Assembly: GCA_030631725.1 (NCBI GenBank)
Contig: DAOVKO010000002.1
Span: forward strand, 1-27,423
DNA: 27,423 nt
From: Actinomycetes bacterium
GTDB taxonomy: Bacteria; Planctomycetota; Phycisphaerae; JAACET01
Reading direction: 5' to 3'
Shown here: positions 7,002 to 15,529 of the stretch, piece after piece
Position numbering within the stretch: position 1 is the first letter of the stretch
How the letters are laid out: each line of letters opens with the position of its first letter
Notes under the pieces: model-generated
What the model was told of the DNA's origin: nothing
Seen by the model: only the letters and a program-made list of their open reading frames with translations
The model's database searches: none
Translations under genes and position numbers: made by a program

Positions 7002-8891
7002 ATGACGAAAGGGCTTCACAAATGGCAGTTGTTTGGGCTGGTGCTGTGTTTGGCGGCATGGTTGGGGGCAGGATGCAACAAGCCAGCGGACTATAGGCGG
7101 GAAGCTGATCAGGCAGCGGCCAAGATTATTGAGCAAAAACAGGTGGAAGCCCTGGGGCGGTCTGAAGCATTCAGCATCGAACGTCCGGCAGAGACTTTGC
7201 GCCGGCAAATCCTATTGGCCAGCGGGCTGCCCTATTCGGGTAAGGCCTCACTGGGAACCGACCAACTTGGGCTCATCGACCATTGGCCGGAAAAGGACTA
7301 CCCGATTTCAAGGCCAGATGCCCAGCCTGCGGTTGGGCCTTGGAATGATGAGCAGCCGCGGCGACTGACGCTGATTGAGGCTTTGCAGGTGGCAGCTCGC
7401 AATAACCGGGACTACCAGAGTCAAAAAGAGGAGATTTTTCGGGAAGCTTTGGACCTTGACCTGGAGCGTGATGACTTTCGGGACACGTTTGCGGGCAGCC
7501 TAGAGTCCATCTACAGCGCCGATTTGAGCGGGGATCATACTGAAAGCGGAATCGAGAACAGCATCGGGGCAGGTGTGGGTCGCCAACTCAGGAGCGGTGC
7601 TTCCCTTTCGGCCCGGATAGCCCTGGATTTGGTGAATCTTTTGACGCTGGATAGGGCGTCATCGTTCGGCATTTTCGCCGACGCCACGGTCTCGATTCCT
7701 TTGCTTCGGGGCTCGGGCAAACACATTGTCAGCGAACCACTGAGGCAAGCGGAGCGGAATGTGATTTACGCCATCCACAGCTTCGAGCGCTTCAAGCGCA
7801 GCTTGGCAGTTCGCGTAGCCAGGGAATACCTCTCCGTGCTGCGGCTACAGGATCGGGTGAAAAACGATGAGGACTACTATAGGCGATTGCTGAAATCGAC
7901 TCGCCGGGCTCACAGGATGGCCGATGCCGCTCGGTTCCGGGCGATCCAGGTAGATCAAGCCCGACAGGACGAATTGCGAGCCCGCAACCGGTGGATTCGC
8001 ACTCAGCAGTCCTACGCCAGAGGCCTCGATTCGTTCAAAATCACGCTGGGACTGCCGACCGATGCCAATATTGAACTGGATGAGGCGGAACTGGAGCGTC
8101 TGGCAGAGGCGGCTAAGGAGGTTATGGACATTGAATCCAGCAAGGCAGCTCCCGCCGGGTCGCAGACGCAGAGTACCGCTGCGGCCGATGCCCCCATTGA
8201 ACTGGTTCCAGCCAGCCGAGAAGATGGCGGACCATTCGAACTAGAACCAAGTGAGGCAGTAAGATTGGCCCTGGAGTACCGGCTTGATTTGCGGACGGCT
8301 CTGGGGCGAGTTTATGATGCCCAGCGGGGTGTAGTGGTGGCGGCAGATAATCTTCGTGCGGAGCTGACTCTGGCGGGCAGGGCCCAGGCGGGTAGTCGGC
8401 GAAGCATAAGCTCGGCAGACAGTCCCAATGCCCAGCTGCGTCCGGAGAAAGGCTTCTACTCGGTGGGCCTGTTTTTGGATCTGCCCCTGGAGCGCACAGC
8501 CGAGCGGAACGCGTACCGGGACAGTTTCATCAGCCTCGAACGAGCGGTGCGCAGTGTGCAGGAACTGGAGGATCAAATAAAGCTCGGCGTTCGTAATGAT
8601 TTGCGGAACCTGCTGGAGGCCCGGGAAAGTACTAAAATCCAGGCCCTGTCGGTGCGTGTGGCTCAGCGGCGGGTGGCAAGCACGGACTTGCTCCTCAAGG
8701 CTGGGGATGTAGAGATGCGAGACGTTTTGGAAGCGCAAGAAGCGCTGGTTTCAGCCCAGAATGATTTGACCTCAGCTCTGGTAGATTACCGTGTGGCCGA
8801 GCTGGAGCTCCAGCTCGATATGGACGTACTGGAAGTAAGCGAGAAAGGACTTTGGCGTGAATACGAACCTGAAGACGACAAATCCGAATAG
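7002..8891 (+). CDS. TolC-family outer-membrane efflux lipoprotein
   Basis: A 629-aa protein with a signal peptide and lipobox (LAAWLGAGC, Cys25), then a linker, then two outer-membrane efflux protein repeats: one beginning near TLIEALQVAARNNRDYQSQ and one near ELEPSEAVRLALEYRLDLR. Long amphipathic coiled-coil segments follow each. It is longer than TolC (about 470 residues) because of an N-terminal extension of about 120 residues and an Ala/Gln-rich insert near 380-400. In known systems this protein forms the outer-membrane channel of a tripartite exporter. It overlaps the adaptor gene by 35 bases, so the two are co-translated. The signal peptide fixes the start at 7002. Confidence 0.88.
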   Translation: MTKGLHKWQLFGLVLCLAAWLGAGCNKPADYRREADQAAAKIIEQKQVEALGRSEAFSIERPAETLRRQILLASGLPYSGKASLGTDQLGLIDHWPEKDYPISRPDAQPAVGPWNDEQPRRLTLIEALQVAARNNRDYQSQKEEIFREALDLDLERDDFRDTFAGSLESIYSADLSGDHTESGIENSIGAGVGRQLRSGASLSARIALDLVNLLTLDRASSFGIFADATVSIPLLRGSGKHIVSEPLRQAERNVIYAIHSFERFKRSLAVRVAREYLSVLRLQDRVKNDEDYYRRLLKSTRRAHRMADAARFRAIQVDQARQDELRARNRWIRTQQSYARGLDSFKITLGLPTDANIELDEAELERLAEAAKEVMDIESSKAAPAGSQTQSTAAADAPIELVPASREDGGPFELEPSEAVRLALEYRLDLRTALGRVYDAQRGVVVAADNLRAELTLAGRAQAGSRRSISSADSPNAQLRPEKGFYSVGLFLDLPLERTAERNAYRDSFISLERAVRSVQELEDQIKLGVRNDLRNLLEARESTKIQALSVRVAQRRVASTDLLLKAGDVEMRDVLEAQEALVSAQNDLTSALVDYRVAELELQLDMDVLEVSEKGLWREYEPEDDKSE

Positions 8892-10602
8892 GTCCTTGGG
8901 CGGCATGACAAGGAGCCGATGGGTCCAAGTCGTGGGGGTACTAGTGGTGATTGTCATCGTTTGGCTTTTGGTCTCGTCGATCTGGCTGCGGCCGGAGAAG
9001 GATCAAGGGAGTGAAGCCGTTTTTGTCGTCAGGCGTGGGGCGCTGCGGATCAGCGTTACGGAGTTGGGGACGCTCAAGAGCCGCGACCGGGTCGTGGTCA
9101 AGAGCGAGGTGGAAGGCAGAACGACAATTCTGTGGATCATAGCCGAGGCAACAGATGTGAAAAAGGACGACCTGCTGGTGGAACTCGACGCCAGCCGCCT
9201 GGAGGACCAAAAGACCAAACAGGAAATTACGGTGCTCAATGCCGAGACGTCTTTCATCCGGGCGAGAGAAAATCTGGCGGTTACCAAGAGCCAGACCGAA
9301 AGTGACATTGCCAAGGCCAAACTGGCCCGCAGATTCGCTGAGCTGGACCACCAGAAGTACATTGGGGGTGAATACCCCCAAAAAATCCAGGAACGGAAAG
9401 CCGAGATCACGATCGCTCGTAGAGAGTTTATCCGGGCCCAGGAGAAGCTCTACTGGTCCCAAGAGTTGGAAAAGGAAGGCTATATTACCAAAACTGAACT
9501 AGAAGCCGATGAACTGGGCCTTGAGCGAAGGCGGCTCGACGAGGAACTAGCCGACGGAAAACTAGTAGTACTCCAAGAATACACGCACGTCAGAGACCTG
9601 GAACAGTTGAAGAGCGACGTTGAACAGGCCCAGAAGGCTCTGGAAAGGGTGATGCTCCGGACCTCGGCAGACATCGTCCAGGCCGACGCGGAGCTTAAGG
9701 CTAAGGAATCGGAGTTCAAGCGGCAGGAGACGATACTGGAAAAAACCGACGATCAGATCGCCAAGTGCCGTATCGTTGCCCCGGTGGCGGGAATGGTAGT
9801 CTACAGCACCACGGGAAGGGGCAGTTGGCGAGGCAACGTCGAGCCGCTGGAGGAAGGCCAGGAAGTGCGTGAACGACAGGAACTGATCTATCTGCCGACG
9901 ACAGCTTCGATGATGGCTGAAGTAAAGATTCACGAGTCCAGCCTGAGGAAGGTTCATCCAGGCATGGCGGTGGTTATCACATCCGATGCTCTGCCGGGAA
10001 AGGTTTTGCCCGGGAAGGTGGGCAAGATCGCCCTGCTGCCCGATGCGACAATGGCTTGGCTCAATCCCGACCTGAAGGTCTTCAGCACGGAAATCTATTT
10101 AGACGGTGACGCCAGCGAAGTTCGCCCCGGAATGAGCTGTCAAGCCGAGATCGTCGTCGAGGAATATGCTGATACGGTTTATGTGCCGGTCCAGTCGGTT
10201 CTTCGTGTGGGGGGTAAACCGACGGTGTATGTGGTTGGGGCGACGGGGGTGCAGCAGCCGAGGGAAGTTGAACTGGGCTTGGACAATAACCGAATGGTGC
10301 GGATAGTTAGTGGACTGCAGGAGGGTGAAAAGATCCTGCTGGCTCCGCCACTTGCCCCGTCGGAAGTGAGAACCGAGGTCCCGGAGATAAAGCAACCGGG
10401 AGCGGTTGGCACCGGCCAGAGGGAGCCCAGAGGTGGGCGAAGCCCTGAATCGGGGGCATCGGGCAAACCTTCCCCGGCGGAAATACGCAAGCGGATGGAA
10501 AGCCTATCTTCCAGCCAGCGTAAAGAACTTGAGAAGCGGGTAGGGCAACGGAGAAGAAGCGGCCAAGGGGAAGCGGAGCAGCCCCCCAGCGAGAAACAAT
10601 GA
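8857..10602 (+). CDS. HlyD/MacA-family periplasmic adaptor
   Basis: A 581-aa membrane-fusion protein. The GTG start at 8857 has AAAGGA seven bases upstream; an ATG at 8905, after the tolC stop, is the alternative. One membrane helix (about residues 22-44) is followed by a lipoyl-like half (VVKSEVEGRTTILWI), a long charged coiled coil (about 125-300), the returning half with APVAGMVVY, and a beta-barrel/membrane-proximal part (PGMSCQAEIVVEEYADTVYVP). The last 70 residues are a low-complexity, charged and probably disordered tail absent from most MacA proteins. It should bridge the TolC-like channel and the MacB-like permease; the substrate is unknown. Its stop overlaps the next start (ATGA). 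Confidence 0.9.
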   Translation: MNTNLKTTNPNRSLGGMTRSRWVQVVGVLVVIVIVWLLVSSIWLRPEKDQGSEAVFVVRRGALRISVTELGTLKSRDRVVVKSEVEGRTTILWIIAEATDVKKDDLLVELDASRLEDQKTKQEITVLNAETSFIRARENLAVTKSQTESDIAKAKLARRFAELDHQKYIGGEYPQKIQERKAEITIARREFIRAQEKLYWSQELEKEGYITKTELEADELGLERRRLDEELADGKLVVLQEYTHVRDLEQLKSDVEQAQKALERVMLRTSADIVQADAELKAKESEFKRQETILEKTDDQIAKCRIVAPVAGMVVYSTTGRGSWRGNVEPLEEGQEVRERQELIYLPTTASMMAEVKIHESSLRKVHPGMAVVITSDALPGKVLPGKVGKIALLPDATMAWLNPDLKVFSTEIYLDGDASEVRPGMSCQAEIVVEEYADTVYVPVQSVLRVGGKPTVYVVGATGVQQPREVELGLDNNRMVRIVSGLQEGEKILLAPPLAPSEVRTEVPEIKQPGAVGTGQREPRGGRSPESGASGKPSPAEIRKRMESLSSSQRKELEKRVGQRRRSGQGEAEQPPSEKQ

Positions 10603-11342
10603 GTCCGGCAAATAAAGAAAGCGACATGCATGACGAGGGGAGATCAAAGACCCTGGTGCGATTTGACGACGTACGCAAGGTCTATCAAATGGGCACAGCC
10701 GAGGTCCGAGCCCTGGATGGAGTGAGCCTGAGGTTTGGCCGGGGCAGTTTCTGGGCGATCATGGGGCCCAGCGGGTCGGGGAAAAGCACGCTGCTGAATC
10801 TGCTGGGCTGCCTGGACCGTCCGAGCTCAGGCAGATACGAGTTCGACGGCCGGGATGTCGGGACCCTCAACGACGACGGCCTGAGCGAATTGCGTTTGCG
10901 GGAACTGGGGTTTATCTTTCAGAGCTTCAATTTGATTCCGCAACTGACGGTTCAAGAAAATATCGAGCTGCCTTTGTATTATCTGGGATGGGAGCACGGG
11001 CGGAGCGCTCGGCATGCAAAAGAACTGGCGGAGGAGATAGGATTGGGGGACCGGTTGAGCCATCGGCCGATGGAGCTTTCCGGCGGACAGCAGCAGCGGG
11101 TGGCCATTGCCCGCTCACTGGCCAATGATCCGCCGATTCTGCTGGCGGATGAGCCTACGGGCAACCTGGACTCGGCAACGGGGACACAGATACTGGAACT
11201 GTTGGGCAAACTCCATCAACGGGGCAAGACCATCATCATGGTTACTCACGAAGAGGACATCGCTTCGTATGCCACGGGGCAACTGCATATGCGAGACGGG
11301 GTAATTGATCGGATCGAGGGGAGTGCTGATGCATCAGATTAG
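10599..11342 (+). CDS. ABC transporter ATP-binding protein (MacB/LolD type)
   Basis: A 247-aa ATPase with Walker A GPSGSGKST (about residues 53-61), a Q-loop (FIFQSFNLIPQLT), the signature LSGGQQQRVAIARSL, Walker B ILLADEPTG and the H-loop histidine (MVTHEED). The sequence is typical of the MacB/LolD/FtsE branch, which drives mechanical transmission rather than classical transport. The start at 10599 overlaps the adaptor stop; an ATG at 10626 is an alternative. In E. coli MacB this domain is fused to the permease, whereas here the two are separate genes overlapping by 14 bases. Confidence 0.93.
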   Translation: MSPANKESDMHDEGRSKTLVRFDDVRKVYQMGTAEVRALDGVSLRFGRGSFWAIMGPSGSGKSTLLNLLGCLDRPSSGRYEFDGRDVGTLNDDGLSELRLRELGFIFQSFNLIPQLTVQENIELPLYYLGWEHGRSARHAKELAEEIGLGDRLSHRPMELSGGQQQRVAIARSLANDPPILLADEPTGNLDSATGTQILELLGKLHQRGKTIIMVTHEEDIASYATGQLHMRDGVIDRIEGSADASD

Positions 11343-12594
11343 GCTAGTTCGTAATATTCTTTTGGGGATCAAGAACCTTCTACTGCACAAGCTGCGATCT
11401 CTGCTGACGGTTCTGGGGGTGGTCTTTGGTGTAGGCAGCGTGATTGCGATGCTGTCGGTGGGAGAAGGAGCGAGCCGGGAGGCTTTGGAGCAGATTCGCA
11501 AACTGGGCAGCAATAACATCATCCTGACTGCGGTTAAGCTGGCTGAAGACGAGGCAGCTTCTGCAGGCCACGTCCGTGTGGGCATCTATGGTCTGCGCTA
11601 TGAGGATGTGCTTCGGATCAGAGAAACGATGTCGGCTGTAACGCGAACAGTACCGGTTAAGCACATCCGAAAGAGGGGACGCCTCGGGGAACGTTCGCTG
11701 GAGTTGCGCATCGTAGGCACGACACCCGATTGGTTTGGCGTGGTTGAGCGCAACGTAGCTGTTGGGCGGATCCTTTCAGAACATGACCTCGACCAGCGTG
11801 CGGCTGTGTGTGTTCTGACGGAGTACGGGGCCCGGCGGCTGCTGGCGACTGAGCACACTGTGGGTGAGTCCATTCGCATTGGTGGTAATTATTTTAAGAT
11901 CATCGGAATCGTCCAAAGCGAACAGGTCAGTGGGGCTATCCAAACCCCTGATCTGGAGGTAGATGCCTATATACCCTTGAACGTGGCCCGTGAGTTCTAC
12001 GGAGATATGATCGTGCGGCGGACGGCTGGTTCAAGGGAGCGGGAACTCGTCGAACTGCACCAGATTCTGGTCCAGGTCGGTTCGGACGAGCAAGTGGAGC
12101 CCATAGCCGCGGCGCTCAAGGCCATGCTCGAACGCTTCCACAAGAAAAAGGATTACCGGATGAGCGTGCCGTTAGCTTTGCGGCGAGCGGCTGAGCAGAC
12201 CAAGCGTACCTTCAACATCGTGTTGGGATCAATTGCTGGCATCAGTTTGCTTGTCGGCGGTATTGGCATCATGAATATCATGCTTGCATCGGTGACGGAG
12301 CGCACCCGGGAAATCGGCATTCGCCGGGCGATCGGAGCCAAGCGGCGACAAATCATCGGGCAATTCCTGGTGGAGACCGTGGTTCTTTCCAGCGTGGGCG
12401 GAGTGATCGGCGTCGGAATCGGGCTATTATTCCCCTGGTTGATCAGGCGATTTGCGGGCATGCCCACTGTTGTTCCCGGATACAGTATTGCCTTGTCGCT
12501 GGGGATCAGCGTGGGAGTTGGTCTGATATTCGGGCTTTATCCGGCCATTCGGGCCGCCAAGCTCGATCCCATTGTTGCCCTTCGTCATGAGTGA
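11329..12594 (+). CDS. MacB/FtsX-family ABC transporter permease
   Basis: A 421-aa protein. I start it at ATG 11329, with GGGGAG six bases upstream, rather than at 11305, because MHQIRLVRNILLGIKNLLLHKLRS is the family's usual N-terminus. There is a first membrane helix (LLTVLGVVFGVGSVIAMLSVG), a large periplasmic MacB_PCD-type domain (about 50-285), then three C-terminal helices with the conserved ERTREIGIRRAIGAKRRQI cytoplasmic loop and the end DPIVALRHE. Together with the three genes before it, it forms a complete tripartite exporter of the MacAB-TolC kind. The cargo could be an antibiotic, peptide or lipid; nothing in the sequence decides this. Confidence 0.92.
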   Translation: MHQIRLVRNILLGIKNLLLHKLRSLLTVLGVVFGVGSVIAMLSVGEGASREALEQIRKLGSNNIILTAVKLAEDEAASAGHVRVGIYGLRYEDVLRIRETMSAVTRTVPVKHIRKRGRLGERSLELRIVGTTPDWFGVVERNVAVGRILSEHDLDQRAAVCVLTEYGARRLLATEHTVGESIRIGGNYFKIIGIVQSEQVSGAIQTPDLEVDAYIPLNVAREFYGDMIVRRTAGSRERELVELHQILVQVGSDEQVEPIAAALKAMLERFHKKKDYRMSVPLALRRAAEQTKRTFNIVLGSIAGISLLVGGIGIMNIMLASVTERTREIGIRRAIGAKRRQIIGQFLVETVVLSSVGGVIGVGIGLLFPWLIRRFAGMPTVVPGYSIALSLGISVGVGLIFGLYPAIRAAKLDPIVALRHE

Positions 12595-12843
12595 GACATG
12601 CCGCTGGCTTGAGGGCAGGCCCGTTTTGCCGTGGCCGCGGATAGATAGTACGGAACCACAAGTTTCTGTTTGCTTTTGGGCAGCAGGTTACGCGCGTGGG
12701 TCTGGTCGGCTTGTGGTTCTGCTTGTTGCTGATTCCCGATCTGGTATCAAGACACCCCACAGCGGGGCCTATCATGCTGTATTAGCGTCCCGTCAAATGT
12801 CCGATGAAAGTGCGACTTTCCGGCTAGCTTTTTACTTTAGCGC
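12595..12843. other. Non-coding stretch after the efflux operon
   Basis: No convincing gene. It holds a short hairpin CCCC-ACAG-CGGGG near 12755-12766 and a palindrome GAAAGT-GCG-ACTTTC near 12805-12820, neither with a proper T run. Either might mark the 3' end of the operon transcript. Confidence 0.35.
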
Positions 12844-12935
12844 TATAATAACAATGGAGAAAATAGGCCGCTTGCTATCCCCGGGTAGGCCGTGCCCCCC
12901 TCACGGTCAAGCCCATCGGCAGGCGGCCTTTTCTT
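12844..12935 (+). ncRNA. Candidate small structured RNA with own -10 and terminator
   Basis: TATAAT at 12844-12849 would start a transcript near 12856. GGCCGCTTGC (12866-12875) pairs with GCAGGCGGCC (12919-12928) in a 10-bp stem with one G-U pair, immediately followed by TTTTCTT (12929-12935), so the end looks like an intrinsic terminator. Inside it, CCGTG (12890-12894) pairs with CACGG (12902-12906). The RNA would be about 80 nt. It does not match the tmRNA, SRP, RNase P or 6S signatures I know, and no good -35 box is seen. Prediction by eye. Confidence 0.4.
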
Positions 12936-12956
12936 GGCCCGCAGGCCGTGTTTTGA

Positions 12957-13032
12957 GCCTACAAACCCGTATAGGCTAGATTCTTTCCGGCGTTTTCCAG
13001 GAAAAGCTTGTCTAAATCGCCGGTTTGTAGGC
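12957..13032. repeat. Long hairpin with perfect 11-bp arms
   Basis: GCCTACAAACC (12957-12967) and GGTTTGTAGGC (13022-13032) are perfect inverted repeats 54 bases apart. Within, TTTTC-CAG-GAAAA (12993-13005) forms a small hairpin, and CCGGCG/CGCCGG (12987-12992, 13018-13023) offers an alternative fold that competes with the outer stem. It may be a structured RNA on either strand, a terminator region for the tRNA transcript, or a relic of a small mobile element. Confidence 0.4.
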
Positions 13033-13108
13033 AGTCATACTCTCGGGCCCCAGCCACGGTAGATTTGCCTTTTTAGTTTAAATGGGGCAAGTCATCTGCT
13101 GAATGAAT

Positions 13109-13193
13109 GCCGAAGGTGGGAGTCGAACCCACACCCGGGGTGAACCGGACAGGATTTTGAATCCTGCGCGTCTGCCAATTTCGCCACTTCGGC
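13109..13193 (-). tRNA. tRNA-Leu (anticodon CAA)
   Basis: An 85-nt cloverleaf on the minus strand. The acceptor arms GCCGAAG and CTTCGGC pair. The anticodon stem-loop CAGGA-TTCAAAA-TCCTG gives CAA, which reads UUG. A class II variable arm and the T-loop GGTTCGACTCC are present. No 3' CCA is encoded. It lies 88 bases downstream of the radical SAM gene on the same strand. Confidence 0.95.
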
Positions 13194-13281
13194 TGACAAG
13201 CGGTAAGTATAAGATTTTTTGACGGCTGATACAAGTGATCGTCGGTCAGCCCGAGCCAGAGGTAATGATAGAGGGTAGGAT

Positions 13282-14175
13282 TCAAGTGCCGAGCAAGCGG
13301 TCAGCAAAACCGAGTTGTTCGGCGGTTCGTCGGATGCGTGTATTGAGTTTGCGCTGGTAGCTGGCACGGAAGGCCCGGTCGAACAGGACGCGCTGATAAT
13401 GGTCGTAGAGTGTAGGCCATTTGCGCTTGAGCAACTGCCGGACAGATGGCCAGACACGGGGTCTAGGATTGAGGGTATCGGTGTAGATGCGGTCCACGTC
13501 GGCCTCGGCGGCGAGGGTGAAGAGCTTATGCAGCGCCTGGCGAGTGTCGCTGATTCCTGGCAGGAGTGGGCCGAACATTACCGTGGTAGTCAGGCCGGCA
13601 GCTTTGGCCTGGCGGAGAACTTTCAGCCTGGCCCAAACCGAAGAGGCCTTGGGCTCCCAGAGGCGGGCCTGCGACTCATCCGGGTTAGTAATGGTTACAC
13701 CGAGGCGGACGTCTTGGCCTTGAAAGATGTCGAGGTCCCGCAGAACCAATTCGCTCTTGGTGAGTATATTGAGGCCGAAGCCGGCTTCGAGCAGCATCCG
13801 GCAGCATCGGCGGGTAATTTTGTAGCGGCGTTCGAGGCTTTGCCAGCCGTCACAAACACTGCAGGTGAAGACACGCCCTGGGCGGAGCCTTCGCAGTTGG
13901 CGGGCGAGGACTTCGGCGGCGTTGATCTTGACATCGACGAACTTTCCCCAGGGCTCCTCGTGGGGATGGAAACGCTGCATAAAACGGGCATAGCAATAGA
14001 CGCAGCCGTTGGCGCAGCCGGTGTAGGGGTTGAAGGAGTACTCGCTGATAGGGGAACGATTGAGGAGGCTTTTACATTTGACCTCGCGAACAACGAGGCC
14101 CTGGCGAGTATAAGTTCTTGGCGGAGAGGTTTGCTCGGATTTTTCGAACAGACTTGGATGGGAATGCTTGGGCAT
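13282..14175 (-). CDS. Radical SAM protein, spore-photolyase-like (SplB/Rv2578c group)
   Basis: About 297 aa from ATG 14175; a GTG at 14184 would add three residues, and neither has a clear ribosome binding site. NPYTGCANGCVYCYARF contains the CxxxCxxC motif that binds the [4Fe-4S] cluster cleaving S-adenosylmethionine. The flanking text (SPISEYSFNPYTGC, GRVFTCSVCDGWQSLE, EAGFGLNILTKSELVLRDLD) is typical of the SPL-family proteins often labelled 'Rv2578c family radical SAM'. Spore photoproduct lyase itself repairs UV dimers in spores; these non-spore homologues have no assigned substrate. It appears monocistronic, apart from the downstream tRNA. Confidence 0.88.
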   Translation of the reverse strand: MPKHSHPSLFEKSEQTSPPRTYTRQGLVVREVKCKSLLNRSPISEYSFNPYTGCANGCVYCYARFMQRFHPHEEPWGKFVDVKINAAEVLARQLRRLRPGRVFTCSVCDGWQSLERRYKITRRCCRMLLEAGFGLNILTKSELVLRDLDIFQGQDVRLGVTITNPDESQARLWEPKASSVWARLKVLRQAKAAGLTTTVMFGPLLPGISDTRQALHKLFTLAAEADVDRIYTDTLNPRPRVWPSVRQLLKRKWPTLYDHYQRVLFDRAFRASYQRKLNTRIRRTAEQLGFADRLLGT

Positions 14176-14357
14176 TGGGCTCACCAGAGCACCGGAAAGA
14201 CAACGGTTCCAGAGGCAGAGACATTATATCAGAGAAAGTCAGAGGAGGCGCGGGTGTGTGGGCGGGACCTGGGTTGGGATTATGCTTGCAATCAGGCAGC
14301 CTTGACTTAGGCTATTTGTCGAGGAAAACTGCAACAATCAGGGGTTGAGGGCATGTC

Positions 14358-15419
14358 ATGGCTGGGAGCATTCGTGCTGCTGTCATTGGATTGGCCGAGC
14401 CGGCGGAGACTATCCTGGACGGTCTGCGAAGTACGGCAGGGTTGAAGCTGGTAGGGCTGGCTGATGCCGAACGGGAACGCCTGGAACCCTTTGCCGAATC
14501 GGCCGGGCTGACGGGGTATAACGATCATCGGATTATGCTCATCGAGACGCGCCCGGAGATTGTGTTTATCAATGTGCCGCGGCATCAGCAGGCTGAACGG
14601 CTGGCCCTGGCGGCGGAGCTGGGGATTGCCCTGTGGAAGCCGTATCCGCTGGGGCGGGATTTCGACGAGGCGGTGGACTTCGTGGAGCGGTTTGCCAAGG
14701 CGAAGCTGGGGCTCTATGTGAGCAGTCCGTATCGCTACAGCGGAGGGTATGAGCCGCTGGCACAATGGCTGGGGAAGCTGGGGCAGGTGCATCTGATTGA
14801 GGATGAATATTTTTTGCCGGCTGAGCTGGGCTGTCCGGTGACCGGCTGGCGGGCGAGCAAGGCTCAGGCCGGGGGCGGGGTGCTGCTGGAGGGTGCTTAC
14901 CCTGGGCTGGAACTGATTACCAGTCAGTTCGGGCTCCCCGAACTGGTGCACTGTGTGACCAAGACGGGGCTGTGCGGGCAGAGCGAAAGGCCCTATGAGA
15001 CCGAAGACCTGAGCCTTCTGGAGCTGAGCTTTGGCTCGGGGACGCTGGGCTACAGTGTGGCTTTGCGGGCGGCCACCCAGGCGGACAGGCAGACAGTCTG
15101 GCATGGGGCTGGGGGGCAGCTTGTGCTTAGGGCCGGGGCGGTGAGCTTTAAGCCGATGGGCGGTAAGGCTACGGTTCGGCGTTTTCGCGACAGACCGGCC
15201 AAGCCTTACGAGCGACAGGCCAGCGAACTGGTGCAGGTCTTGCGCGGTGAGCAGGCGGGGACTTCTACGGGGCGCGAGCACCTCTTGCCCATGGCCGTAA
15301 TTGAAGCAGCGTACCTGTCAGCCCGGACTGGTCAGCCCGAGAGCCCCTCGCACTTCTATGAACTGCACGACCTAACACCTCCAGCCCCGCCGGTGATTGC
15401 CAGGCCGCCCCGCGATTGA
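14358..15419 (+). CDS. Gfo/Idh/MocA-family oxidoreductase-like protein
   Basis: A 353-aa protein starting at ATG 14358, with GAGG seven bases upstream. The N-terminal Rossmann part reads AAVIGLAEPAETILDGL, then LVGLADAERE, then EIVFINVPRHQQAERLALAAE. The usual EKP motif is replaced by LWKPYPLGRDFDEA. The C-terminal half fits the Gfo/Idh/MocA alpha/beta domain. Family enzymes use NAD(P) to oxidise or reduce sugars and related compounds. The glycine-rich GxGxxG loop is degraded here, so nucleotide binding is uncertain and the protein may have changed role. No sugar-metabolism genes lie next to it. Confidence 0.8.
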   Translation: MAGSIRAAVIGLAEPAETILDGLRSTAGLKLVGLADAERERLEPFAESAGLTGYNDHRIMLIETRPEIVFINVPRHQQAERLALAAELGIALWKPYPLGRDFDEAVDFVERFAKAKLGLYVSSPYRYSGGYEPLAQWLGKLGQVHLIEDEYFLPAELGCPVTGWRASKAQAGGGVLLEGAYPGLELITSQFGLPELVHCVTKTGLCGQSERPYETEDLSLLELSFGSGTLGYSVALRAATQADRQTVWHGAGGQLVLRAGAVSFKPMGGKATVRRFRDRPAKPYERQASELVQVLRGEQAGTSTGREHLLPMAVIEAAYLSARTGQPESPSHFYELHDLTPPAPPVIARPPRD

Positions 15420-15429
15420 TCTGCCTGCC

Positions 15430-15525
15430 TTACGGCAGCCGCAGAACCACCCGGAAGCCGATATCGTTGGCGGCGTTGGCAGGTGCGCCACTGAAACTGA
15501 AAGGGCCTCCACCGCGCCTCGACCA
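15430..15525 (-). pseudogene. C-terminal remnant of a SUMF1 (formylglycine-generating enzyme-like) domain
   Basis: A short minus-strand frame between two stops (TAG at 15526-15528, TAA at 15430-15432) encodes about 31 residues ending NDIGFRVVLRLP. This is the typical end of SUMF1/FGE-sulfatase domains (…GFRVVL…), preceded by RGGGPFSFSGAPAN. Nothing of the rest of the domain is present upstream, so this is a leftover fragment. It lies directly beyond the stop of the beta-helix fragment. Confidence 0.6.
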
Positions 15526-15529
15526 CTAC

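Noticed and set aside
12572..12979. A 135-residue open frame after the MacB-like permease
   Set aside because: No recognisable family, an uneven composition, overlap with the permease end and with the candidate small RNA hairpin, and no ribosome binding site.
12844..13080. RNase P RNA, SRP RNA or 6S RNA
   Set aside because: The conserved signatures of RNase P and SRP RNA are absent on both strands, and the shape does not fit the long 6S double strand with central bubble.
13315..14310. A 331-residue open frame on the plus strand
   Set aside because: It is antisense to the radical SAM gene, whose CxxxCxxC motif and family match are clear; high GC makes such shadows long.
14307..15281. A 324-residue open frame on the minus strand
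   Set aside because: A shadow of the Gfo/Idh/MocA gene, rich in Pro/Arg/Gln/His with no domain.
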